This document shows, in pieces, positions 40,507 through 52,300 of a DNA stretch of 64,000 bases. Within the stretch, counting starts at the first letter, position 1, and each line of letters starts with the position of its first letter. This stretch comes from Varroa destructor (Eukaryota > Arthropoda > Arachnida > Mesostigmata > Varroidae): the NCBI RefSeq assembly GCF_002443255.2, contig NW_019211455.1, positions 47,241,489-47,305,488 on the forward strand. The letters run 5' to 3'. A program made the position numbers and the translations under genes. The notes below the pieces were generated by a model. It was not told the DNA's origin and ran no database searches. It saw only the letters and a program-made list of their open reading frames with translations.

Positions 40507-40829
40507 CTGCAAGGAAATGAATAAAATAAACAAAAGACTGCAATCAGAACATTGTACGGAAGTTCTTCTTTTCGGCCTTTTTTTGGAATGCTTTCTAGTT
40601 TAATAATGAGATAAATACATTCGAAAAAAATCACTGCTATGGCAGACAATTCATCTAAGATTGCATGACTTTTGCCATTCGTAACGGCGCTTTCTAATTA
40701 ACTCCAAAGAGAGAAAACAGTTACAAATGATACATTTGGGCCAGCAATTTGAATACGGGTGAATTCTGCTTAAGTACATTCAATAATAATTCCAGCTGAA
40801 TTTTTTACATGAATTTGCTGTCATTTCAG

Positions 40830-41047
40830 TGCACGCATGCCATGTTAACAAAAAAGTTTTGTATCCGGCACCGCTGTTCGGCATTCCATCGGATGGCAAG
40901 GCCCCATCACAGAAAGAAATGTGTCTAATCCCGAATTCGAATTTGGATCATTACGTATCCCTGAAATCAGCAGTCAAGCGTATTACCCACTTGGATACTA
41001 CAGGGACATCTCGCAAATCAGCTCAATTTGTCCCCGTAATAGCTTAA
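40830..41047 (+). CDS. possible exon of an unknown plus-strand gene
   Basis: The frame follows a good acceptor (ttgctgtcatttcag) and stays open for 72 codons to TAA 41045-41047. Its composition is protein-like (VLYPAPLFGIPSDGKAP; SLKSAVKRITHLDTTGTS). Two further acceptor-preceded short frames lie downstream on plus, near 41,125-41,210 (PSDGTPSGDTENSKYG) and 41,742-41,826 (MVAMMDLENGCNG). I cannot link them by phase. The region may be a degraded gene or a weakly expressed unknown one. Confidence 0.25.
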
Positions 41048-41104
41048 CGGGCAACGTATCTGCCTGCTACAAAAAAAAGGTTCAAATCCGGGAATAGGTA
41101 CATT
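41032..41104 (+). other. tRNA-like sequence with A and B boxes, probably a pseudogene or SINE head
   Basis: TAGCTTAACGGG (41040-41051) fits the Pol III A-box consensus TRGCNNARYNGG. GGTTCAAATCC (41079-41089) fits the B box GGTTCRANNCC, at tRNA-like spacing. The T stem does not close (AAA opposite GGG) and the acceptor stem is imperfect, so it is not a functional tRNA. It overlaps the stop codon of the exon-like frame at 40830-41047. Confidence 0.3.
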
Positions 41105-43247
41105 TCGTTATTTGGTACTGAAACCAGACCAGCCATCTGACGGAACGCCTAGCGGCGACACCGAGAACTCGAAGTATGGAGAGGCGACCTCCACAGAATC
41201 ACCAATTTTTTACCCGTGATCAATAACAAATCGCTTTACTTGTGAGCGAAAACGATGTGATTTGAGTTCAGCAACTTGGTACGATATTTATCACATCGGA
41301 ATGAAAGTCGGCAAATTTATGCGAACAGATAGTTCTTATGTGTGATCCAGAAAATGAATTGCCGAACTTACTGTGGCGGTTAATGAAAATTGTGTATGTG
41401 CGTGTGTCTAAAAACTGTTAACTCTGTATTGCATGATCACAAATTATGCGTTCGTATACATGCACACTGAATTCAGTGTATAGATTTATCTCATACAATA
41501 AAGACAGCAGACTAGTCATTTTATTTGTCTATTGGACAAAATAACTTATGCGTAAAAACAATTAGCCGCCGCACTACGTCCTTCTCTAGCAAGCGTGGCA
41601 GGAAATGTATTAGTCGCTAGAATCGGCACAGAAGTGAGTTTCGTCTTCTTGCAGCCATGTGCATCGAATTTCCCAAATCAATAGCAGGCTATTGATTATA
41701 ATGTTTCTTCATTGTGTTTTTATAGCAGAATGGCCAATGGTAGCTATGATGGACCTTGAGAATGGCTGCAACGGCCCCACGCAAACTTCAAAGCACTTGC
41801 CCCTCGTCAGCCTAGGCTTGTATTAATACCGATGGCACATTTTAATTTCCACTGCTTTACAGTTCTCGCCGCATAGTAACAAATAACGAACTCGTTTTAA
41901 ACAAATATGCTGGATATAAACAACCTTTATTAACTTCAATATTTACAAACGTGACAAGCAGAAGACATTTACAACGGACACGAATAACATGTAGGTATTG
42001 TCAGGAGTATCCTTACAAAGATGTTTCTTTGCTAGATCGAGCGATTTAATATTTCATGCTCAGGCAGGATCAGCTGTATCGCCGTCGTAGCACAATTAAG
42101 AACGAACAGTTTCGTTAATAAACAATATTTATTAATCAACAATTTTAACTCCGATGTGCGAAGATTATGATAACAACCATATAGTTTTAATTTATAATTA
42201 TTTTATCTGTATGAAAAACATTCATCGTAATTAGTTGACTTCCGCCACGAAAACCCTGTTCGGTGTATGGAAAATGAGCGCGGCGATGCGTCGAATCAAT
42301 GTGAAGGACCAGTAAAACACAACTTGTTGTTCAAATGCTTTTACTATTTATTAGAATGATCGTCTCCTCTTTAATTATTGCATCCATATACATTATAGAT
42401 GTTTGTATATATGAATATAAGTTTCTAGTAGCAATAATGCCATCGAAACATATTACAAAATATACAAGACACAGTGAAAGCAATGGATTACGTTCTTAAC
42501 GTAAATACTACCTAACAGACACGCATGCTGCCTACTCCGGTTACTCTATATATNNNNNNNNNNNNNNNNNNNNNNNNNNNNNNNNNNNNNNNNNNNNNNN
42601 NNNNNNNNNNNNNNNNNNNNNNNNNNNNNNNNNNNNNNNNNNNNNNNNNNNNNTATATATAATGTACCACTGACTTTTGCTCAGATTTGTTGTTCAACAA
42701 ACCTTACGCGGTTCTGAATTCGCTTGAATTTTTTTTGTGATGTGAAGCATGTCACTTTTTTTCACGATTGTTTGATGATTTTTGATGCAGGAAACGGCGG
42801 AGGTATCCATGCGATGTTGAATAAAATTTACCTCCTCTTTTTTGGCAAGTAACGCTTCTCTGCTCGAGCTGATCTTCTGAAATGCTTCGGTCAGTGAAAT
42901 CCTTTTTTCGTTTAGTTGCCTTCAATTATCTTTTCACCAACGTTGATTTTATAATAAAATGTATATATTTCGCGCTGAATAATTAAATTTGGGTTTGTGA
43001 GCGTCCTACGCGCTCCAGAGCACTTCATCCCGATGTGCCATTTGGTAGACGCGTCAAGGAACAAGTAACCTTTTGACTTCAAAGACTTTAGCTGTTCAGT
43101 CTCCTCATTACGTGTCCATAGAAACGCATAAAAACATACATACGCATACAAACGCGCTACCCTTGATGCGTTCGAACTATTTTCTTGTTTTGTTGCTTTG
43201 ATCTTTAATCATTGGATTTCTTACGATAAGTTTTTCGTCTGTCGACA
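41105..43247. other. intergenic DNA with a scaffold gap; 3' flank of the ZNF318-like gene
   Basis: AT-rich sequence. TTTATT on plus (AATAAA on minus) occurs near 42,127 and 42,346, either of which could serve the minus-strand gene ending at 43,248. I do not assign one. Apart from the weak plus-strand frames noted under 40830-41047, nothing supports a gene. Confidence 0.4.
42554..42653. other. assembly gap (100 N)
   Basis: Exactly 100 N, flanked on both sides by TATATAT. The gap probably interrupts a TA microsatellite that could not be assembled. Confidence 0.98.
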
Positions 43248-43301
43248 TCAGTATTCTTCAAGTTCCTCTTCCTCCGGCTCCTTTTCATCTTCTTCAGGTA
43301 T
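43248..43301 (-). CDS. ZNF318-like gene, coding exon 15 (acidic C-terminus)
   Basis: The acceptor is ttcttttag|ATA and the stop TGA at 43248-43250; 17 residues, IPEEDEKEPEEEELEEY. Phase 0. Confidence 0.8.
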   Translation of the reverse strand: MPEEDEKEPEEEELEEY

Positions 43302-46300
43302 CTAAAAGAATAACAGAGTAACACGTGAGTTAACAGTGTTTACACTTGAATAATTCATAAACATGACAAAATAAGACAAGCAGTCAGATGTAACGCCTAC
43401 AATCTCGCTCTTCTCAGAACACTTCTACTCCGAATTCCACAAACGCCTTAACGATGCCCATTACTTGCACCTCCCATATGTCTATGCCGGCCAGTAATCC
43501 TTCCGGTCAACCGATGAAAATCGAATTATTGTAGTTGTGTGAGCGCAATACATACAAACGGCGCCGCTCCCGGTTGTTCCCACGAGGTATAAAGATTGTT
43601 CATCCAGTAGGGCGTTTCAGGTGGGGGTGCTGTGTCTCCGGGGGGGAGTGGCTCTCCTTCGTCCGCTGGATTGGGAGGCTTGAACGGCCCCATTGCTACA
43701 GCGGGCACAGGTTCGTCATCTCCAGGAGGAGCCGGAGTCCCAGAGGGGAAGAGTTCATTTTGTTCTGCCGAAGGCCCACTGCTGCCTCCAGAAGCGTCTG
43801 CTTTGGCTGGTTCTGAAGACGGTACACAATTTTTAAATGAGAGACAAGGTTTGTGGTAGATCAAAATATAAGTATATACAGCTTTCGAAAGTTACTTGAA
43901 ATCTTCGTGTTTATTGAAGTATTAACCAGAGATTTGTACACGAAAATGTCTGACTTGGTAACTATAAAATTTTAAACATTTAAAGACAAAGTACAAATAT
44001 ATGGGAGAAAGGGATTTTAAAGCCATTGTTGAAAAATTGATCTATTTTTAATGTCACTTTATATGGAGCAGAAACCGCGTAATTCCTTGTCAATTTACCC
44101 TGGAATTGTATTGTGAAATTTGTATATTACACTAATAACAAGTATTTAAAGGGCGGTAAAATTACATCTGCAACTTACATTTGTATATGTAACAAGTGAA
44201 AGGCGTCCTAAACAATAAAAGATACTTGTCTATCTTGACCTGATCAAAGACACCGGGCACTACACAACAAAAACAAGGTGTACATGTCTTTAAAACCAAG
44301 TATACAATATCATGAAAACCCACTGGCACTTACCTATTATAGTGTTATTTGACGGCTTCCGTTTAAAGGGAGCTTTGCCAATCATTAGGGGCTGAGCACC
44401 TCCGATGGTCGGCTTCAGGAGCTTCAAACGAATACCTCCCGATTTCTGGCTAAATATTGGTCAACGTGCCAACAACGGTAATAACAGAAAATGTTGGATA
44501 CAGAACCACAGAGCGCAACAGTCATATATGCTGAATCGTTAGATCTCATATTTTTTTTCGTTTAAAAAAGAATAGAGGACATTTCGCATCACCTTAAAAA
44601 AAACGCGAGGTCAATAGGTAATGGAAAACAAGAGGAAATTTATAAAATCTTTTTTGAGCTAACACAGTTCTTAAATGCAGGTATACGTGTCACGGTTCAC
44701 GTACCGATCTTTATAATAATTTATAGATTAGATTCATTTTTTCATTTTTTAGTTCATAGAGAACCATTTCTTGACACTTTCCCTACGCTGGACACTGATA
44801 TGTGTTTATTTTCAGTGTGCGCGTATTTGCATATACGGAAAGTTCCCTTAATGCTAAGCAGACTAATTTTATTATCATAATCCCTACTATTATAAAACAA
44901 ACGACAGTATTAAATTGAAAACATGAGTGGCACCACGTTGGCCACCATGGCGTTCTCGTTATTGATGCATCTTCCGTTGATACCCAATGTGCGCGAATCA
45001 AAATTAGCCGCCCTTAGTAGTTTTTATTGCGCAAACCATTTGTTGTTCACCATAACAGAAAATAAAATCTATGGCTGAAAGTTCTCGGCGTTAAATTACA
45101 ATGAGAAACAGATTGTTTTCCAAAAAAACCAGTAACTTAACTACGTACATTTGTTGAAGATGAACTCTGTGAAAAAAAAAGAGAAGATTAATTCATCCTT
45201 ATGTCAGTAGTAGTTTGCGGATAAAATGCCACCTTTAACCTCCGCTGAACAGCAATTGAACGTTCTTCTTAATGTCAAATATCCAAGGTGTGTCTTTACT
45301 GAATCTACATCGTTAAGCCTATGTACGTATTTTGCGGTTCTATTGATTTACGTAGTTAACATAAGTTAATTTTGTATCGTAAGTCGGACATGATTCTGAC
45401 ATTGCCAATATGCCTAGCAACACACCTGTTCTCAGTAGTGGAAGTAATCGTTGGAGAGGGTGAGCGCGACTTCTCCTGAACAAATCAGATTTATATACAT
45501 CAGAGGTTAGAAAGATCACTAGTGTCGCTGGCTGTGTAACATATAAACGACCGCAAAGATAATTTATAAACCACACGTTTCTGATAAACATGTTCAGCGC
45601 AATATCGCAAATATCCGCTAGTATTTCAATGATAGCTTGTCCCATGGGGCAAATAAAAGTTGCCAATATAAATCGTGACGAGACTAGGTTACAAAGTACC
45701 ATGGAAAAAAGGATTTGAACAGGATGGATAATTTGAATTAACCCTGTTCTTACGTGTAATACTGCCGTTCGTCATTGCTCATGACAGCCACCTTTTCGCA
45801 CGAAACAGAGTGTGTTGACACCCCAGTTTTAAACTAGGACCACACCTAATTTTAATTTAAACTGCCGTCTAAAAATATTTCTCCTGAAGCTTGTCTTTTG
45901 CCTTACCGTTATAGGGTTGTTGTTGCCGATGCCCTGTTGATCACTGTTTTCATGAGCATCAGAGCTCATGTCACGATCACTGTCCTTACTGGAAGTTCGT
46001 GGCCTTTTTTGCCGGGGTTGCAATGAAACAGTTCGGTCTTTGTCTCTGGTGGTCCCGTGATCGCTCGAGCTATTACTACTGCCGGCTTTATTTATAGGGA
46101 AATGATCAGCTTTACTTCTACCAATAGATCTTGACCCTTTTAAAGGTGAGTCTCTATCTCCTGAAGCTTTGTGACCGCTGCTAGCTTTAACATCACGGTT
46201 ATCCCGTGAGACATTGTTGTTTAGAGAACGCTTGCTAGATAGTCGAGAACCTTCACTGACCTCATTAAAATTAGAACTATTAGAAGATTTTGACTTGCCG

Positions 46301-49300
46301 CTATTACTGGAACAGCCGGCGCTCCCAGTAGAACCGATCTGCTTTGTCTGAAAATAACTGATGTGATGTTAGAACACAATACGTTTTGCAGCAGCAAACT
46401 CATAGCGTTGGTTAACTTAACAGATACATTTATGGGCTAATCAGACCAAACGAAGGCAATCTGCGGCTTGCATCTTGTGCTCAGCAAGCATTAGGCCGGA
46501 TGCCGTACGCCAGAATTCGCTAAGCCCCCATAAAAATACAATTTAACTGTGCTCTTGCTTAGTGAAGAGTGAAACAATTGAAATGAAAGACGGCAATATA
46601 ATATCCTGAAAAAGTATTTACCGACCTGCCGAGGAGCAGTCGCTTTTGCGATACTGTGCAGGATAGTTTCCTTCTCGAGCTGTACGCGACGCTCGTAAAA
46701 CGGATTCATTCCGATGTATTCCTAAAACGCACCAAGAAAAACTGATACGATGATTTTGCCCACGCAAACCCGAATGTTTAAGTCTATTTATTTACAGTTT
46801 ATTCACATTTCACAGGCCTAATGTGAGCCAAATTCGTACAGGAAAATGAATTCGAGCTCCACGTATAATCAGTGCTATTGAATACGTACAAGTAAACTAC
46901 CAAATAAACAGAAAAAAGCAGGATGACTAAGGTGCACTCTAGAGACCTCTTTCTTGCAATCGCGTAAGGTATAAAAATTGTAGCACACAACTCAAAAAGC
47001 ATTTGAATAACAACATTGCTCAAACCATCTTGAAATGATAATGCTGATGATTGATAATTTACTTTGTACTTCATATTGTGCTCTTCGGAGAGAACGTGCT
47101 TTTCAGCCGTTGTACTATCGGGGAAGATGGCTCTGCAAATCTTGCAGTAAAAACCCGTAATCCCCATAATGAATTGTCCGCCTGTAATATAACACCATAA
47201 GATTTTTCTTACTATTATTTGAAGTTTGGGTGCATCGCTAAGCAAGTAAGTGCCAAACTGGTTATTATCCATGAACGATATATTGAAACGGAAAAATCAG
47301 AATATATATGTTTTTATCATAGAATCAAATTGTCCATACCTTTAGCAGGTACATTGCAGGTGGCTGCTGTAGGCGCCGAAATTTTCGTGGTTGTTTCTAA
47401 ATTGGCCCAAGGCTTCTCCTGAGTCTGGTTTGAGTTCTAAAAACGGAAATTTGGTGTACAGGTATGAATTAGTTATACTCGTTTTGGCAGGCAAGTCCCC
47501 CTCTGTTTACATATCGAATATTCTTACTTAGCATATACTCAACACGGTTATGGGCTTTATATTTATCAGTAAATCTATGTGCATGTAAGTACGGTAAATG
47601 TAAGTTCATGTAGTTACGTATACATCGTTGAAGCGATAACGGCCACCATAATAATTATTATCGAAAAACTAATTAACTTCGACTGCATAAGCTTTGTCCT
47701 AAGAACCAGTCCTAATAAACTGAAAAAGCATATTCAGGAGCTGCACGTGGGTATTAGGTGTGGCCATTTTTGGAGTGCGAACTCTTCATTTTTACACCAT
47801 ACAAAGATATTTTTACTCAATGCGTAGCCTACACATAGACACACAGAAGGTATTTATTACTATTATTGTTATTATTAAATATTTTCTGTATATGTATATG
47901 TAAATTTCGTGACCGTAACTGCCAGTATCTAAGCATCTATCCTTAGGCCCTAAAACAATGTCTTATAAAAACGAAAAAAGAGAAAGAAAGGAAGCGGCAC
48001 AGAAAGCATGGAATAGAATTGTTAATGGCAACTAATCAGGCTTTATTTTGTTAGGTAACCCCTTACCGCTATGTGTAGCTCGGTATGGAGATGCGCAAGA
48101 AATGCGGGAACACTCCGATATTCCATCCGACAGTAGGAGCAGAAGAACTCACCGCGATCAACATATTTAAAGCGGACATCCTTCTTTTGGCCACCACCAC
48201 TAGCCGCCTATAAAAAAACAGAAGGTTAGGCGCCCACTAGCGTGCGGTCTTAATATAGCTCAAATACTAAACATAGCGTGCGCACAGACCCATCTCGCTC
48301 TGTTGGTTTATTCACACAGGTAATGTTTGTTGTTAACGTTATAGACTCTACCTTCAGTATCCAAGATAACGATCGTATGCACCGGATAACTACGGTGCAA
48401 TGTTTGTCATTTTGCTATGGCCAAAAACTTATGGTTATATCAAATGGTTTAGTAATAGGTTTATTCGTCAGTTTTGTGGGAAGCAAGAACAACAAGTGTA
48501 GTTGTAATCAGGTTAACAACACATTTCTTGAACTGATGTCACTCGATACAGAAGTTTTGAAAAAACCGCTCCAGATCACGAGCGCGACCTGGATTGTTCA
48601 ATTGGATTGTTGAAACTTGCATAACTCACCACCCAGGCAATCTTTAAGCCCTAGTCTATTTTATTTATGATTCATTCATGACTTAAATATATCACTAATT
48701 TTTCTACCGAAAATATGCACTATACGCATCAACGAACCTGGGACTTCTCTTTGTTTGCCTTTTTGATCGCTTCGAGCTTGTCAGCAAACTTGCTCTCGTG
48801 TTCCATCGCAAGCAATTTAATCTTTTGTGGAATCTTGAAGATTTCTTGGCCAAGCGCATCAATTTGCTTTCCTACACCGGTAGCCTTTTTCTTAGCTTCC
48901 TCGTAAAGCTTGCCCGTGTTAGCCAGTTGTCGACCCACTTGAGCGTCATCGGGCGACCCCTTGCGAAGCCGTAGCAAATCTGCTTGTAGCTTACTAATTC
49001 GGGCCATCTCCTGTTTCAAAACGGATAAACGCTCCCTATATCGCAAAACAATGAGCACAAATCGTGCAACACGTCAAACAAAAAAAAAAATGATAAAGGC
49101 TAAAGTTCAAATCACTTCATCATAGATAAAAACGAATTTACACTTATACCATACGGATAACGGATATATATATATATATCCGTTAAGGCCTGAAGCCTTA
49201 GGGCCATTAAATTCGCCTTCGACAATTTGTATATTTACGAATATATACACTAACAGCATTTTTTTTTTCGCAAAGCTATAGCAGTCATTTCGCCGCAATA

Positions 49301-52300
49301 GTACGAATGCGTACAATTCCATTAAGTAATAAGCGGTTCATATAATATATTGTCCCACATTTTCTACAAACTTTAGTGGCTATATAATCCCATTTAAGGA
49401 CTCACTTTTCTGCGTCCTTCTCATTTGTGAGCCGAAGGTAGGATTCAATTTCCTGGGCGTATTTCTCCTCTGGGCGACTATTAATGGGGGCTTGTTCTTC
49501 TTTGGGTCCCTGCGCTTCAGCGACCTCATCTTGGTCTTCTAGATCCATGTCAATAGGTTGCAGTCCAACGTCCACCTCAGCGAATGCCGGAGGATTTATA
49601 GATAATGCCTCTGGAAGTATCTCTTTGACTTTCCGCCTACTCTTCTTACCATGACTACCACCTGTTAATGTACGCAGATTTGGTCTTTCTCCCGATGCCT
49701 GGTGGAGCTTTCAAAGAATATGTAACAAGTGTACGGAAGCCGGAAAAGCAGGAAAAAATTTAGACAGATAAAACATCACTCAAACTCTTCATGCGGCGCT
49801 GCATTCATGAATAAATATAGAGCTTACAGTATCTCGCAAATCATGTATAGTGTATATAAAAGATGTTTATAACATGTAAACTAACTGTAGGATTATAAGT
49901 CCTGTCTTATATATATATATATATATGTAATCTTACAGTGACTCCATTAGGGACCTTCAACCTACCTTTACGGAATCAGCCAAAGGAGCTGAAGCAGCCA
50001 TCGTGTTTGTAGAGCCAGCAATGGAGTTTCGCAGAGGAACATCGATTGACCCATGGGTTCCCGCAACAGCAGGTGGATATCCACTATGGGGATCAGTAAT
50101 ATACGACGCCTCCCTTTCATATGGCGCGTAATACGAATGTGGTTGAGGCGCTTGGGGTTGGCCATAATAATTAGCAGTGACGGCAAGTGCCGCACTTGGA
50201 TGTGTTCCACTGGAAAGTGCTCCAGCGAGTGCTCCTCCATAACCAGTGGTTTGTGGCGCGGGGGCAGCAGCAGCAGGTATTGTGGATTCCACTACAGGCA
50301 CGTACGAAGAGCCTTGGTAAGCCTGTGCCAGTAAAGAAGCAGTTCCGATTGCAGAATGCCCTGGTATATCACGCTGTGCCTGAGGATGAGGTGGATGATA
50401 ATCAGCCATGGCTCTAACGTACGCGTCTCTATCTAACGCTCTATCGTCCATGGGAGATCTTCGAGCGACTGGTGAACGTCTTGAGTAGGGGCTCCTGGAG
50501 CGCCGCCGAAAGTCTGGACTATGCGAGCGTTTCGAGCGTAAATTCGGCGACCGTGTTCCCCGGCGTGGCGATCTCCGCTCGCCAGGAGACCGCCTTTCGA
50601 CAGGGGATCGTCGCTCGACGAGAGGCCTTCTTTCGCCAGGAGACCGTCTCATAATAGGACTCATAGGCCGACGGCCAGATGAATGCGGTTCTACTTCTCT
50701 CCTGGAGATTGCAGAATGAGCTATTGGCCGGAATGATGTCTCATCAAAGCCCTGATTTGATCTGGGATGTTTAATGTAAAAAAATTGTTATAACCTCTCA
50801 CAATATGCAGTACTTTGCATACGCTGAGCTTACAAGTCTCAGGCAAAATTTAGCCGCCATAGAACACTACAATAGATAATAAATTTTACAAAGATAGTAT
50901 ACATTAGCGTATACGAATGTATACAGGATGGAACAGAAGTAAGATTACAGTGGTAAGGCTAAGGTATAAAATTACGAAAATGTTAAGCTTATGGTTGTGA
51001 AAAAGGCAGGCTCGCCATTCAAGCAGTATTCGCCTCAAATACGGATCGATCTTATTATCTTATATATATATATATATATATATATACAGCGCGCATTGCA
51101 GTGGTTTCAATTCTAGCTATTTCTTCACCACGGCATACCTTGACGAAAGTGGCCGGCTTGGGTGCATATCCTTGACGGAAGGCGTTTTATGCCGCGCATA
51201 TCGATTTTCTTCTTTTTCGCGGAGCTGGCGTTTCAAATCATCGATCTCTTTTTCTCGGACCAGCCATTCTTCGTGATCTCGAGCTGAAGGACCGCGCGCC
51301 AAACCTTCACTACGAATGCTTTGTAAACTACTACTTGTCGCTTGCGAATTTCCATCGTTAAGCATTGCTCCCGGCACAGGCGCTCGCTTGACAGGCGACA
51401 TTCGCTGTTGCTGGCCAATGCCGTAGAAGTCGTCGTCTTCGAATGATGAGAGGCCGGGAATCCGAACTGATGCTTCTCGGTGAGCACCATCAAGACCAGG
51501 AAGACCAGCCGATGATGGAAAAGGCAATCGCGAAGCACCGCCATCTCCAAGAGGCGGTGTCAAACGGCCATATACACCCGAGATCTGCAAACGAAAAATA
51601 TGTGTGACCTATGTATACTACGCCATTTAGTATCAACGATTAGTCGATGCGATCACACGTGAATATAGGATCACTAGATAAATATCTATGTAGCACGAAT
51701 TGCTTTAGCCTCTTTTACTTAAAAAATCCCTTAGTCGTTTCTTCAGAAATATTGATTAAACATGATTACAGAAATTAACAATAACGACAACTCCTTTCGA
51801 ATACGCACATTTGAACGGACCGATGGTGGACCCGGCTGTCTGTTTGTCGAAGTGTTGTCATCGAGAGCTCGCCAGTGATTTCTCCGCTCCAAAAGTCGAT
51901 CATCAACGAACGACGGAGATGCCGGAGAAAGTCGTCTGCTATGATCGATCGGGTCCCCCGATTCTAAGGGTTCCCAGCCTCTTCCCGTGTCCCGACGTTC
52001 GATTCGAGTTAAGTCCTCTCGGCCACTTCCCGCTAGAAATTTGTCACCCCCTACACGATGCACGCCGCCAGCAAGTGTTCTTTTCGAAGCCACATTGACA
52101 GCATTGTTTTCTTCTGCTTGGCGAAGCTTTTCGCGTAACCTCAGAAGTTCGAGATACCGTTCTTCACCTGCTGAACGCGGTTCATCGAGCGGACCTGACA
52201 AAGGAACATGACCAGGTCCGTCGTGTCTGAGGCCACCATGATCCGAACCGTCAAGACGGTCGATAACGTTGCGTGAAGGAGACCCTTCGCGAACGGCTAG

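Noticed and set aside
50053..50654. plus-strand open frames over exon 5 of the ZNF318-like gene
   Set aside because: Antisense shadows created by the repetitive RS-coding sequence.
51117..51590. reading exon 4 of the ZNF318-like gene through to the TAG at 51117 as a terminal exon
   Set aside because: The GTATGC donor at 51133-51138 joins in phase to exon 5, which continues the RS-rich protein to the zinc fingers.
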